Origin: Plasmodiophora brassicae
Taxonomy: Eukaryota > Endomyxa > Phytomyxea > Plasmodiophorida > Plasmodiophoridae
Length of the DNA stretch: 64,000 nt
Assembly: GCA_039704465.1 (NCBI GenBank)
Contig: JASFAU010000018.1
Coordinates: 434,001 to 498,000, forward strand
Reading direction: 5' to 3'
The notes beneath the pieces are model-generated. The model did not search any database. It was not told the DNA's origin and was given only the letters and a program-made list of their open reading frames with translations. Below, one piece after another: positions 10,462-20,293 of this stretch. The stretch's first letter is position 1; every line of letters starts with the position of its first letter. A program made the translations under genes and the position numbers.

Positions 10462-11311
10462 TGCCGCACCGGTGCGGCAATGCGCGGCCGCACCGGCCGC
10501 TATATGCCCGTGATGACCTGATCAATGGCCAGAGCGACCCATCAGTATTGCTGTTCTGGTGATGGGACGGAGGTCGGATGTCGGCGGAGCGAAGCAGACA
10601 GAGACCCAACTCGAATGGCCAGGGGACCCATCCTGTTCGGCACGCTCCGGCTGAAGGAGGCGCAGTTACGCGGAGGGTGTGGCAGGTGGTGATTCCATGC
10701 GACAGCAGTTTCTGTCGGCCGCTGGATGCCAGGATTGCGATGGATCGGCGGCGGCTGATCACTTCCTTGAAGAACGATTTGGGGTCTGTCTCCGACCCCC
10801 CCATCTCGGAACAGGAACGGCTCTCCGTCGCCTGGGGACCGCAAACGGAGCCACCGTCTGGCGCATCCTTCACCCGGAGCATGCCTATCCCACGATATTC
10901 ACATCATGTACAAGATACGGGCCAATAAGAACGGGACCACAAGGCATTACAGGCAGTTCTGCGGGCAACTCCCCCTCAGACAACACGTAACTCGCCAAGT
11001 TTAAAGACGTGGCGGTGGCCGGCCTCACCAATCGTGGTGACAAACGAGTTAGGAATGGTAAGAAGTTGATCATCATACCAAGGAGCCACTTCAAGTTCGT
11101 CACCCACTGCTTCGTCATTCGCTGCTGAATGCCAAATAGACTACGGAGCCGGTCAAGCCTTCTACGACTCGAAAGGCAATAGCGATCCCTGATGCGTTCG
11201 TCACCTGAACTTTGGCGTCCACGTGAATCTAACCCATTCCGCTCGAAGAGAATCCATCACGACGAGACCGCTGTTGTACCGGACTACCTCGACGAGATCA
11301 TATGTTTCCAC
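10462..11311. other. Gene-free stretch with no clear homology
   Basis: About 850 bp upstream of member B. Open frames are present on both strands near 10300-10990, but none shows a start, splice pattern or domain I can support. It forms the left part of a 2.1-kb insertion that separates members B and C of the tandem family. Confidence 0.4.
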
Positions 11312-11446
11312 CAACAACGATAAACAGGGAACAAAATGGCTCAAAGACCGTTCACTTGAAGTTGGAGTTTCTCCCCGGCAGCACTAACGATCAGGGTGAC
11401 CGTTAAACGGTGTTTGAGCCGCTTTGTTCCCCGTTTATCGTTGTTG
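11312..11446. mobile_element. MITE-like element with terminal inverted repeats
   Basis: The 39-bp arm at 11312-11350 (caacaacgataaacagggaa...) is repeated inverted at 11408-11446 (...ttccccgtttatcgttgttg) with about five mismatches. The 57-bp interior has no open frame. Size (135 bp), TIRs and position among other transposon debris fit a miniature inverted-repeat element. I could not identify target-site duplications. Confidence 0.5.
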
Positions 11447-11596
11447 ATCTCGGCGACGAGGCCTGGTACAAGGCAGCGGTATCGTCGGCGATGAATATCG
11501 CATCAGAAGGGACATCTAGAACCGCCATGAGGAAGCGATTACTCAGTCATTGCTGATGACGTCATCCCTGCAAGAATTTTCCGAATTTGGCACAGC
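11447..11596. other. Short non-coding spacer
   Basis: Spacer between the MITE-like element and the transposase fragment; nothing recognisable. Confidence 0.3.
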
Positions 11597-12058
11597 CTAG
11601 TGTTTCCCACAGCGGCGCACACTGCGGAGGCCTTTCCTGAAAGTGTAGCGTGTCACCCAGCCATTGGAAGCAGTGAAGGATCGCAGTCGCGACAGCGTCT
11701 TCTCGTCAAGGTCATCACTGAAGGCATCCAGCGCTCGTCCTCTAAACTCAAGGGATTTCTCTTGTAGAACTTGCAGGGTGACGTTCAGTTCAGGAGCGCC
11801 GTTTTCCACGCGGAGCTGCCAGGCGTAGACCATGTCATCAATGGTAGGGCAGAAGCTGGAACCGACCTTGGCGACCTTTTTGGACCTCGCTGCGTCCGAC
11901 TCTGTACACAACCGTCTGATTTTCTCGCGATCGATCAACGCGAAAACGATCCGCCGCCGCCTGGTGGGATATGCCCGCATTGACCTCAATGTACTTTACC
12001 ATCACCTTGAGATTGTCCTCATTCGCGACCCGATGTCGAGACCTTTTATCACCGGAGG
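11597..12058 (-). pseudogene. Pogo/Tigger-like transposase fragment (CENP-B type helix-turn-helix domains)
   Basis: Two overlapping frames carry the N-terminal DNA-binding part of a pogo/Tigger (Tc1-mariner superfamily) transposase. The first (from 12058) reads NEDNLKVMVKYIEVNAGISH and QAAADRFRVDR, a psq/CENP-B-type HTH. The second reads DREKIRRLC..., then DDMVYAWQLRVENG and RLRSFTASNGWVTRYTFRKG, the CENPB/Tc5 HTH signature (usually FKASNGWLxRFKKRHG). A repeated CGAT near 11930 shifts the frame between the two halves. The DDE catalytic domain is absent: a stop follows VRRCGKH. This is an inactive 5' fragment. Confidence 0.65.
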
Positions 12059-12073
12059 CCATCTGACAATCGA

Positions 12074-12439
12074 TCACGATAGGAGTTGATCCTCGATCGT
12101 GCGTCGACGTCCGCCCGTGAGCGAGAACATCGCCCCGATTGGCATCAAAAACATGCTCGACGAGGGCATGCTCGCCACCATCTGCAAAATCGACTTGAAC
12201 ATGGTGGCGAGCATGCCCTCGTCTAGCATGTTTTTGATGTCAATCGGGGCGATGTTCTCCCCCAGAGCAATCTTCTCCTTGATCTTGGAGTTGTACGTCT
12301 TGAGCTGATCCATGAACAGGATGATCGCTGGTCGGTCGCTCGTTTGCAGCTTGGGATCAGCTATCTGCTCGAACAGGGACGGGCGAACCACGGCCATGTG
12401 TGACTTCTCATCGCCGCCCACGGCGTCGCTTGGGCCCAT
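12074..12439 (-). mobile_element. Retroelement gag-like fragment containing a fold-back
   Basis: An open frame with SDRPAIILFMDQLKTYNSKI, of the kind seen N-terminally in LTR-retroelement Gag. It resembles in pattern the frame near 58.15 kb (DRKAVTTFMAELKSTE). The downstream half is an inverted copy of its own coding sequence (see the separate repeat), so the predicted C-terminus is antisense-derived and not a real protein. No capsid, knuckle or polymerase follows. Remnant only. Confidence 0.4.
12123..12259. repeat. Near-perfect 58-bp inverted repeat (fold-back hairpin)
   Basis: Arm 12123-12180 and arm 12202-12259 are reverse complements with two mismatches out of 58, separated by 21 bp. Any transcript through it would form a long double-stranded stem. 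Confidence 0.9.
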
Positions 12440-12616
12440 GAGAAGTGAGTAGATCGTTTAGTTAAACGCCGTGAGATGCCGTGGGAAAGGCCGTGAGATG
12501 CCGCGGTGTTAGCGCGGCTTCATACAATGCGACATTTAGTCACATGTCACCCCAGGTGCAATTGCATGTGGCTAAAGTGAGGTTAAACTCTGTAAATATT
12601 ATTTGTGCAGAGAGCG

Positions 12617-13595
12617 CTAATAGCAACGAGGATAAATGACGGAGGGCAGGCGACAGAAGTCGTTCCACGACTGGCGTGCGGAAACGTGCCGCACCCGGGT
12701 CATGGTGCCGAGCGCATGTTTCGACAGCGCGCGCTGGACGAGGTCGGCCTTGGCCCGGCACCCGACCAGCCGCTTGATGCTCGCCAGGTTGCTGGACGCG
12801 AACACGACCCTGTTGTAGTGGACGTCGTCGGCGGACAGCTGCGACGGGTCGGCGGCGGCAACGAAGTGGCACGCCTCGACCAGCAGGTCGATGCTGACCC
12901 GGAAGCGCGCCCGTCGTGTGCCCTGAATGTCCAACGTCCTGATGACCTCCTCGCGTACCGCGTCGCGCTCGACCTGGGACATCTCGTGGGCGCCGTCGTC
13001 AAACTTCGCCCTGACGAACCCGTCCGGGAGTTCGACCGCATGCTCCGATGCGATCGCGGCGGCCTGTGGCAACAGGTAGAATCGTTTCCCTGAGCGCGCA
13101 CGACGGTCAGAGTCGCCCGGCCCGTTGCCAGGCGGGCATCCGACGCACCCATCTGAACGTGGTCGTTGACGAACGCTTTCCAGCCGGGAATCTCGTCGTT
13201 GCAGTACCCGAGGACGAGGCTGGAGTCGAGCAGGTACACGTCGTCGTGCGGCATGGTGCCCAGCGGCCGCCAGGCGCTGTCGGGCGACGCCGCCTGATCG
13301 ACGCCAGGCCCCACCAGCTCGACGTCGTCAACGAACAGGCTCTCGTCGCCCTAATCATCACGCATCAGAGACCCACATCACTGGGGCGGCGTGCTCGACG
13401 TCGCACCCGTCCAAACAGCGGCACATCTGACACAGCAACGTCATCGGTCGGCGCGCCGGCGAGCCCAGCCATCGAACGATTACCTGTACGGAGGCGTGCG
13501 CCGAAGAAGAACGTCCGCTTGGACGTGACGGCGCCGATCGGCGCCACCGCCCGCGTCGTCAGGTACCGCAGGCGCTTGCCCGGCCGCAGCAGCAT
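12617..13595 (-). CDS. Tandem unknown family, member C
   Basis: Four exons (13595-13484, 13426-13407, 13350-13149, 13089-12617) join to 268 residues. Exon 2 is only 20 nt, needed to keep frame, so this part is less sure. The N-terminus MLLRPGKRLRYLTTRAVAPI is presequence-like. Family blocks: TMPHDDVYLLDSSLVLGYCN, the conserved phase-1 intron, GKRFYLLPQAA, LPDGFVRAKFDD, LDIQGTRRARFRVSIDLLVE, VVFASSNLASIKRLVGCRAK and RHVSARQSWNDF. It lies 2.1 kb from member B, with transposon debris between. Function unknown. Confidence 0.65.
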
Positions 13596-13752
13596 CTAAT
13601 CTCGGCGATTGCATGCGCCCCGCGATCCCATCTCCTTGCACCAGAGATGGCCCCCATTAGTACGTCGCGACCGGCAGCCGCGAGCTAACTGAGGATTGCA
13701 GGGTACCGTTCTGCCCGGCGCTCGCTTGGTCGTCGTGGGCACCGACCGTGCT

Positions 13753-16183
13753 ATGCCGACCGACGTGCGGGCCAGGCTGCGCGAGCGCCTCTATAGCCTC
13801 GTGCACAGCTACGAGGAGAGCCACCAGGCGCTAGCGGCCGGGCCGACGCCGCCGCCCGCCTCCGCCATGCTCCAGGAGCAGATGATCGTACGCGACCAGC
13901 TCAAGCAGATCATGAAGACGATCAGCGTCTGGGATCATGAGCGGCGCTCGTCGGTCGCCGACACACGAGCCGTAATCGCCCCCCGCGTCTCAGGGTTTGC
14001 CCATGCGGATGAGCGTCTGCTCCCCATCAGGTTCATTCGCGAGCCAAGCAGACGCTGATGTCCCGTCACCATCAGCAGTGGAGCCGGGCGTCCGCTCGTC
14101 TCGACTGCATCGTCAAAGGCGCCGACGACCGGACCGGGACGAAGCCGCCCCCGATTCGCGCGCGGTCGTCGATGACGTCGTCAGCGACCAGGGCGCATTC
14201 GAACAGTCGGCCACGTCTGGACCCCGGCAAGCCAGTGTCGCCGCGCCCACACCCAAAGCTGCCCCGACCGTCCAGCGTCATCGTGAAGAGCGGCGCCGAC
14301 GACCCCGGCGAACTTGTGGAATTCGTGGCCCCGCCGGTGCCCACGGCTGACGCTGGCGACGACGACAACGACAACGACGACGACCTTGTCGACGTGGACA
14401 CGGATGAAGACGTTGACCTGGTCGGCGAGGTCGACAATGACGGCACCGCCAGCATCGTGGACGTCCCTAGGTCGGCGGCACCCGTCACTCTGCAGTACCG
14501 AATGAACGGTAAGACGACGACGAAGAAGCACCGTTTGGCCGAGCGTCGTTCCCGATTGTTCCCCTGCGCAGGTGATAACCGCATCCTTCGGGCGCTGCTC
14601 CACCAGGCCGGGTTCACGAGGACGTACCGGGGCCACCAGTGGGACCTGCACTGGACGGGGCGGGCCGTCGTCCGCAACGAGGTGTACCGGCACCTGCGCG
14701 CCGGGCAGAAGATCTCCCGGTTCCCGAACGTCGAGCAGCTGACGAGGAAGGACTCCCTGTTCATGAACATCGCCAGAATGCAGCGGCTGCACGCCGCCGG
14801 CAACCCGTTCTGCTTCATCCCCGAAACGTTCCTGCTGCCCATGGTGACCCCGTCGTGGCACCCGGCGCTCATGGGGCGACACTGACGCCGATGCATTAGG
14901 ACGCCGATAAACTCGACCGGGCGTACCATTCGCTGGCGAACCGGTCGTCGCTGTGGATCGTGAAGCCGCATGCGGCGTCCCAGGGTCGGGGCATCTTCGT
15001 GACGCGGCAACTGACCGACATACCGCACAACGCGCACCTGATCGTCTCCCGGTACATTGCCCACCCGTACCTGATCAACGGGCGCAAGTTCGACATTCGC
15101 CTATACGTCGCGGTCACGTCGTTCGACCCGCTGCGCATCTACGTCCACGAAGAGGTGACGATTCGACGTGCAACGCGCACGCGCGCTGGTAGGAGGTCGG
15201 TGCTGATCGCCCGCCTGGCACCACAGGGCCTGTTGCGGTTCGCAACCGAGCCGTACGACATCAGCGGGAAGTCGCTGGACAACCCGTTCGTGCACCTGAC
15301 GAACTATTCGATCAACAAGAACAGCGCGGCGTTCATCCGGAACCACGACGCCAACGACGACGATGGCGGGCACAAGTGGTCGCTGACCGCCCTGCGGAGG
15401 CACCTGCGCGCGCGCGGCCTCAACGACCGCAGCGTCTTCAACGACATCCACCAGATCATCCTCAAAACCATCGTCTCGATCGAGGATCAGGTAACGCGAC
15501 GGGCGTCGACCGGCCCCTGTGTGAACCGCGCTGCCTGGGCAGGTCAACGCCGCTGTGCACAAGAACGTGGGCGCCCGCGATTCCTGCTTCTGCCTGCTAG
15601 GGTAGGACGGGGTGGTCGTGCTGCACCAGATGGGAACCCAGCCGCGTCGCACAGGTTCGATGTGCTGCTGGACGCGACGCTCCGCCCGTGGTTGCTGGAG
15701 GTCAACGGGCACCCGTCGCTGTCGTCCGACTCGCCGCTGGATTACCGCATCAAGTCGACGATCCTGGCCGACCTGCTGACGATGCTGGGCATCCAGAACA
15801 GGAAGCCGGCGACGACGGCGACGACGACGGGCAGTGCCCAGTCGGCGCGGTACCGGGCGTCGGCGCCCAGCTACTGGCTACGCGGCAGGAACAGGGACGA
15901 CGCGCTGGTCATGCAGCAGATCGTGGCGGAGGAGTCGGCGCGCGAGTACGAACGTCGGCGCGGCTGGGCCCGCGTGTTCCCGTTCGCCGGCGGCTCCGTG
16001 CACAAGGCGTTCTTTGGCGTGTCGCGCGACCTGAACATGCTCATGTGCAAGATCCAGGAGAAGGGCACGACGCCGCAGGTGCTTCAGGTGCCGGGACAGG
16101 CACAGGACCTCCACCGGAACGCTAATGGGCGACAGCGACAGCAGTGGCGCCCAACCGGTAGAAAGATCGCTGGCCATCCGTGA
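13753..16183 (+). CDS. TTLL: Tubulin tyrosine ligase-like polyglutamylase (TTLL4/5 type)
   Basis: Adds glutamate side chains to tubulin, mainly in axonemes and basal bodies. Seven exons (13753-13971, 14031-14508, 14572-14843, 14900-15154, 15227-15490, 15543-15601, 15655-16183) join to 691 residues in frame. Visible signatures: YRMNGDNRILRALLHQAGF, SRFPNVEQLTRKDSLFMNI, WIVKPHAASQGRGIFV (ATP site), LINGRKFDIRLYVAVTSFDP, VHLTNYSINKNS, and FDVLLDATLRPWLLEVNGHP (metal-binding E and N). The N-terminus has a coiled-coil-like segment (LQEQMIVRDQLKQIMKTI) then a Ser/Pro and acidic linker. A good donor (GTACGT) near 13665 with a CTAAC branch site suggests an intron in the 5' leader. The TTLL5-like SPLD/DSPLDYRIK context supports a glutamylase. 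Confidence 0.9.
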
Positions 16184-16208
16184 TACACATGAGGCTATCT
16201 GGGTTACT

Positions 16209-17234
16209 CTATTGCTGGGGCGGCCGCAGGTCGACGTCGTCGTCGGGGAACAGCGGCGACAGCGCGTTGAACTGGTCGATCGTGTCGTCCAGCAGTCGGG
16301 AGCCGTCGTGCAGGTCAATCTGCAGCAAGCGCTGGATCTGCTCGTCGAGATCCGACCCCCGGCAGAACGTGAACAGGACGCTGCCCGACACGTTCTGGTT
16401 CCCGTCCAGAACGTCGACCTGCACCGCCGTGCGGTCGCCCACCAGTTCCGCCGGGCGGGGCACGTTCGGGATCACGATCTCGCGAAGCCCACAGAAGAAG
16501 TCGACGTCTCGTCGAAGATGCCGGCCGCCAAACGTAACGCCGACCGTGTCCGCGTCGAGCTCTTCGGGGCTCTGAATCACTGCACGTACGGTTTCGCCGA
16601 ACGGGTTCACGCTGCACTGCTCGGGACCTGCAAACGCGCCGTCAGCGCATTGCAAGCCGATGTGGACGCGGACCGGTGGCTTACAGATCCGCCATTGCCT
16701 TCGCCGTTTCTCGTCATCGGGGACGCTGTCCTCGCCGCGGTCCGACGTTCGCCTCAGCGAACGTTTCTTGGATTTCGTCGTGGCGGATACGGAGGCAGCG
16801 GTCGCCAGTTTCTCACAGGACGGTTTCGTGCAGGACGACAGTAACGACGGGTGGACTTTGCGCCGGCACCAGTGGCATTTGACGAATTGCACGGCGTCGT
16901 GGTCGTCGTCCAGTGGTTCCAGTTCGCGCGGCCAGGTGTCCAGTGCGGTCCGCGCCTGGGAGTCGTCCTCGAACACGACGAGGCCGTCCTCGCCCATGGA
17001 GAAGAACCGCAGATTCAGGGTGAGGTCGTCGACGCGGATCAGGCGCTTGCGCGCCGAGAACGGCGTCTGTCGGCAGCGTCGGCAGCGCATGATCCGCGCG
17101 CGCGGCACCTCGAAGCTGTGGCAGTGCGCACAGACGCGCGCGTTTGCCGACACCTGCCGCTCGCATCGGCCCGGGTTGAAGAACGCGCCGGCGCACGTCG
17201 CCAGACCGCTGTTCCTGCTGGCGCTTGCCGCCAT
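16209..17234 (-). CDS. Cys-rich protein with possible zinc sites and an IPT/TIG-like segment
   Basis: A single-exon frame of 341 residues. The N-terminal part holds several Cys pairs: CERQ...CAHCHS, MRCRRCRQ, and later KCHWCRRKVHPSLLSSCTKP. These suggest two or more zinc sites. A basic KSKKRSLRR stretch follows. The region around residues 200-290 (ICKPPVRVHIGLQCADG, SVNPFGETVRAV, TVGVTFGGRH) has the alternating pattern of an immunoglobulin-like/TIG fold, as found in some DNA-binding proteins, but I cannot identify a family. The C-terminus is acidic. The gene ends 26 bp from the TTLL stop (convergent). Confidence 0.6.
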   Translation of the reverse strand: MAASASRNSGLATCAGAFFNPGRCERQVSANARVCAHCHSFEVPRARIMRCRRCRQTPFSARKRLIRVDDLTLNLRFFSMGEDGLVVFEDDSQARTALDTWPRELEPLDDDHDAVQFVKCHWCRRKVHPSLLSSCTKPSCEKLATAASVSATTKSKKRSLRRTSDRGEDSVPDDEKRRRQWRICKPPVRVHIGLQCADGAFAGPEQCSVNPFGETVRAVIQSPEELDADTVGVTFGGRHLRRDVDFFCGLREIVIPNVPRPAELVGDRTAVQVDVLDGNQNVSGSVLFTFCRGSDLDEQIQRLLQIDLHDGSRLLDDTIDQFNALSPLFPDDDVDLRPPQQ

Positions 17235-17387
17235 TGGCGTTCCGATCTGCGCCGAAAAAAAAACTGCGGCACGGGGAGCTGCACCTGAATCTCAGAATCT
17301 GCGTGGCTGCACGGTGACCCCGCGCCGTGCGACCGTGATGCAGTCTACCAGTCTAACATACTTTATGTATTATATAGGGAGAGGCGT

Positions 17388-19701
17388 TCAGAGGATGCCG
17401 TTCGTGATTCTCTGGTAGGTATCGTATTGGACGGACCGCCAGTTGTTAATGCTCTGGCTGACGAGCGAGTAGACGAACTCGACGACGATCTGTTCGGAGT
17501 CGGTGGCGTGGAACCGGTTGCGGAAATCGACGAGGCACTGCCTGCCGCCGTAGAAGCAGTCGTTGGGCGGGCCCATCAACAGGATTTCGGCCAGGGCGAC
17601 GAGCCTGTCGCAGTGTTGACGGAGTTCGAGGAACCCGCGAATCATAAGCAGGCGGAAGTATCGGAACGCCTCGCTGTCTTCGCCCTCCATCACCTCGACG
17701 TACTCTGCCGTCAGCTTGAACGGCGCGCGCTCGAAGTTCATGTTCCCGCCTGGACTGTTGGACAGCATGAACCCGAAATCGATATGGACGATGGACCCGT
17801 CGTTCGTCAACAGGATGTTCCCGTTGTGCCGGTCCTTGATCTGGAGCAGGTAGCAGACTAGAGAATACGCTGCCAGGCTCTCCACGAAATTCTTCTGGGC
17901 GGCGCGAAACGTGTCCGAACCGCGAGGGCCGAAGTGCTCCTCGAAGAACCAGAGCAGGGACTGGAACCCGGGGACCGACTTCTTCAGCGAATCGATCGAC
18001 CGCGAATCGGGCACACATTCGATAAAGCCGGACGTCGGGGACGTGATGAGTATCTCCAGCGGGTGCAGCCGCAGCGGGAGGCGCGCGCACCGGAACAAGC
18101 CGTCGACGTAGGTGATCATCTGCATGGCCAGGTGCTCTTGCCGGCAGTCGTCGCCGCTCTTGAAGATCATCAACATCAGGTCCCAGTTGCGGAGCCTGCC
18201 GAACGGAGACGACGATCGGATCCGCCGTTTGCGATCGTCGAGTAGCTCCCCAAAGGGCAGGCCGCACTTCGAGTTGGCCGACAACGACGGCGTACTCTGT
18301 TGGCCTTGAGGGGACAACGGGTAGTCCGCGTTGTTGTTCTGCTCCATCAGGTTGAGCAGGTACCGCCTGCACGACTCATGGTCGACAAAGTACTCCTTGT
18401 GGACGTCTTCGGAGCAGTCGTGCCCGGTGTACATGATCTCGACCGGCATCAGGAACGGGACCTTTTCGCGGGACGATAGCGGCGTAACCTCCTGCGCCAG
18501 GATCCGAAGGATCACGTAGTGGCGGTCGGTGGCCTGGCCCGTCGGAAAGTACAGCCCTCGGCAGGCCCGTTCGTTCAGCATCGTGACCAGGCGCTGCAGC
18601 TGCAACTTCCGATGGATGCCTTCGAAGCGCAGCAGGTCGTTCGAGATCTCCTGCAATTCCGCGATCAGGTGGAGTTCGGCGGTGAAGAATTCGCTCATCT
18701 GCTGCTTGGCCAGAAAGATGTCGAAGTCGCGGATGCTGGCGCCGAGGCTGGTAGGGGATAGCCCAACCAGACTGTGCCGATGGGCGGCGAACGACGACCC
18801 AGCCGCGAGCTCTCTTTCGTCTTCCGTCCAGAACCGTTTCGTGGACGACCCGCTCGACGACGTTCGTCGAGTGCGCTCGTCGTCAGGCGAAACGAGGGAC
18901 AGTGGCGGGACGGCGTTCGCAGGGTCAAGCGCCATAAACGAGTCCAGCGAATGAGATCGCACCATGGTGGTTCGCGAGTAACTGGACGGCGATGCGGGCG
19001 CAATGCCAAGACGCTGCTGCACGACAGCAATCCGTTGGAGGAGCGATGCGCTCCTCGCCAGCAGGTCGTCGACCTTGGTCGTTTTCTTTGCCGCCTTCGC
19101 CTTCGTTGTGGGAAGGTGCCGGGGATCGAGCCCGAGGAACTTGGGCTGACAGCTGTTGATGACGACGGTCTCACAGTGCGTCGCCAGCGTCATACACCGC
19201 GTTCGCTGTTCCCCGCTCGTGCAGTACGGAGCCATCGCCTGCAGCAACCAGAACATCTTCATGGCGCAGTGCAGCGATTTGCTGCATTTAAACAGCATGA
19301 ATTGTTCCAGCGATTCGCGATCGGATTCGGGCCATGTCACGAGGAAACAGCTGCGATGGCAAGCAGCGGTCAGCAATACAGTTGACACAGGTCAAAGTTC
19401 AGTACCATAGCTGAGGCAGAAAGAAGTCGATATCTTCGGGTTTCATTTCATACATTTGGTTGATTAAATAATCGCGAACGCCACCGTGACTGCGGCCAAC
19501 ACTGAATGAGACCGAGATCGTCCGAGCGAAACGGCGCATGTACCTCGTGTAGGCCAAGTGTTGGATGACGGTCCATGCGTCAACGCCGCCGTCGCGCAAC
19601 CGATCCAGCAGGTCGCTGCCGTTCGACTGGGCGGCCCGGACGACGAACGACCCGTCCGCCTCCTCCAGGACGACGCCGGCACCGTGGTCGTCCAGCGCCA
19701 T
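17388..19701 (-). CDS. PI4KB: Phosphatidylinositol 4-kinase beta (type III)
   Basis: Makes PI4P at Golgi membranes. Two exons (19701-19406, 19350-17388) join to 752 residues. The N-terminal lipid-kinase-unique helices are visible across the intron: EDIDFFLPQL joined to CFLVTWPESDRESLEQF, then HCAMKMFWLLQAM. The kinase domain reads KRRIRSSSPFGRLRNWDLM, KSGDDCRQEHLAMQMI, then the catalytic LLQIKDRHNGNILL loop and IVHIDFGFMLSNSPGG activation segment. The ending YQRITNGIL matches the family C-terminus. The linker has long Ser/Thr stretches. An upstream in-frame Met at 19863 is an alternative start. It is unusual here in having one long exon of nearly 2 kb. Confidence 0.93.
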
Positions 19702-20293
19702 CTGTGGTATCGCTCCGCCCCCCTGGGACGCCGCTGGGTAACGACACCGGCCTACTGAGCGCCTACAGATCGATGCATCTGCCGTGTGGAACAGCCAACC
19801 CGAAGCCCACTGAAGTGCCGCTCTCTGGCTGCTCCTCCAGTGCGACTGCCGACTGTGCTCCACAAAAAAATTGGCCCGCCGCTCAAACCTTCACTTCATC
19901 AGAGTGATGAATCGTCGCCTCGCTGGAACGTCGCCTGAACGCCAGACCTATGCCTACCCCTGTGGGCACACGTCGCCGTGTGCCATACGGTGGTCGGAAT
20001 ACGATATCATTCCATCCTCCTCATTAAGCAGTCCCATCTACAGAGGTCTTTGCCGTAAACTGCTCGGCCTCGTTCGATTTGAACGGTTTTCCCCGCACGA
20101 GCGCTTCCGCTGTCTGTTCGGACGTCGCATGCCTTGCAATACAGGCATCAGCGTGATATGTGCCACCTGACGCGATAGACAACGAGGATATAAAACACGT
20201 GAACCCTGCGTCAACGACAGCGCTGTTGGCGTGTTGTCGTACCACTGTACATAGGTAGGTTGTGCTGCATCGAGGGAACTGCGTAGCCGGGCA
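19702..20293. other. Divergent intergenic region PI4KB / GATB
   Basis: About 590 bp between two divergent starts, or about 430 bp if PI4KB begins at 19863. Open frames on the minus strand (20024-20607) are antisense to the GATB start and unlikely to be coding. Nothing else recognised. Confidence 0.4.

Noticed and set aside
13696..13752. Upstream extension of the TTLL N-terminus
   Set aside because: No ATG; a strong acceptor at 13695 and donor at about 13665 point to an intron in the leader.
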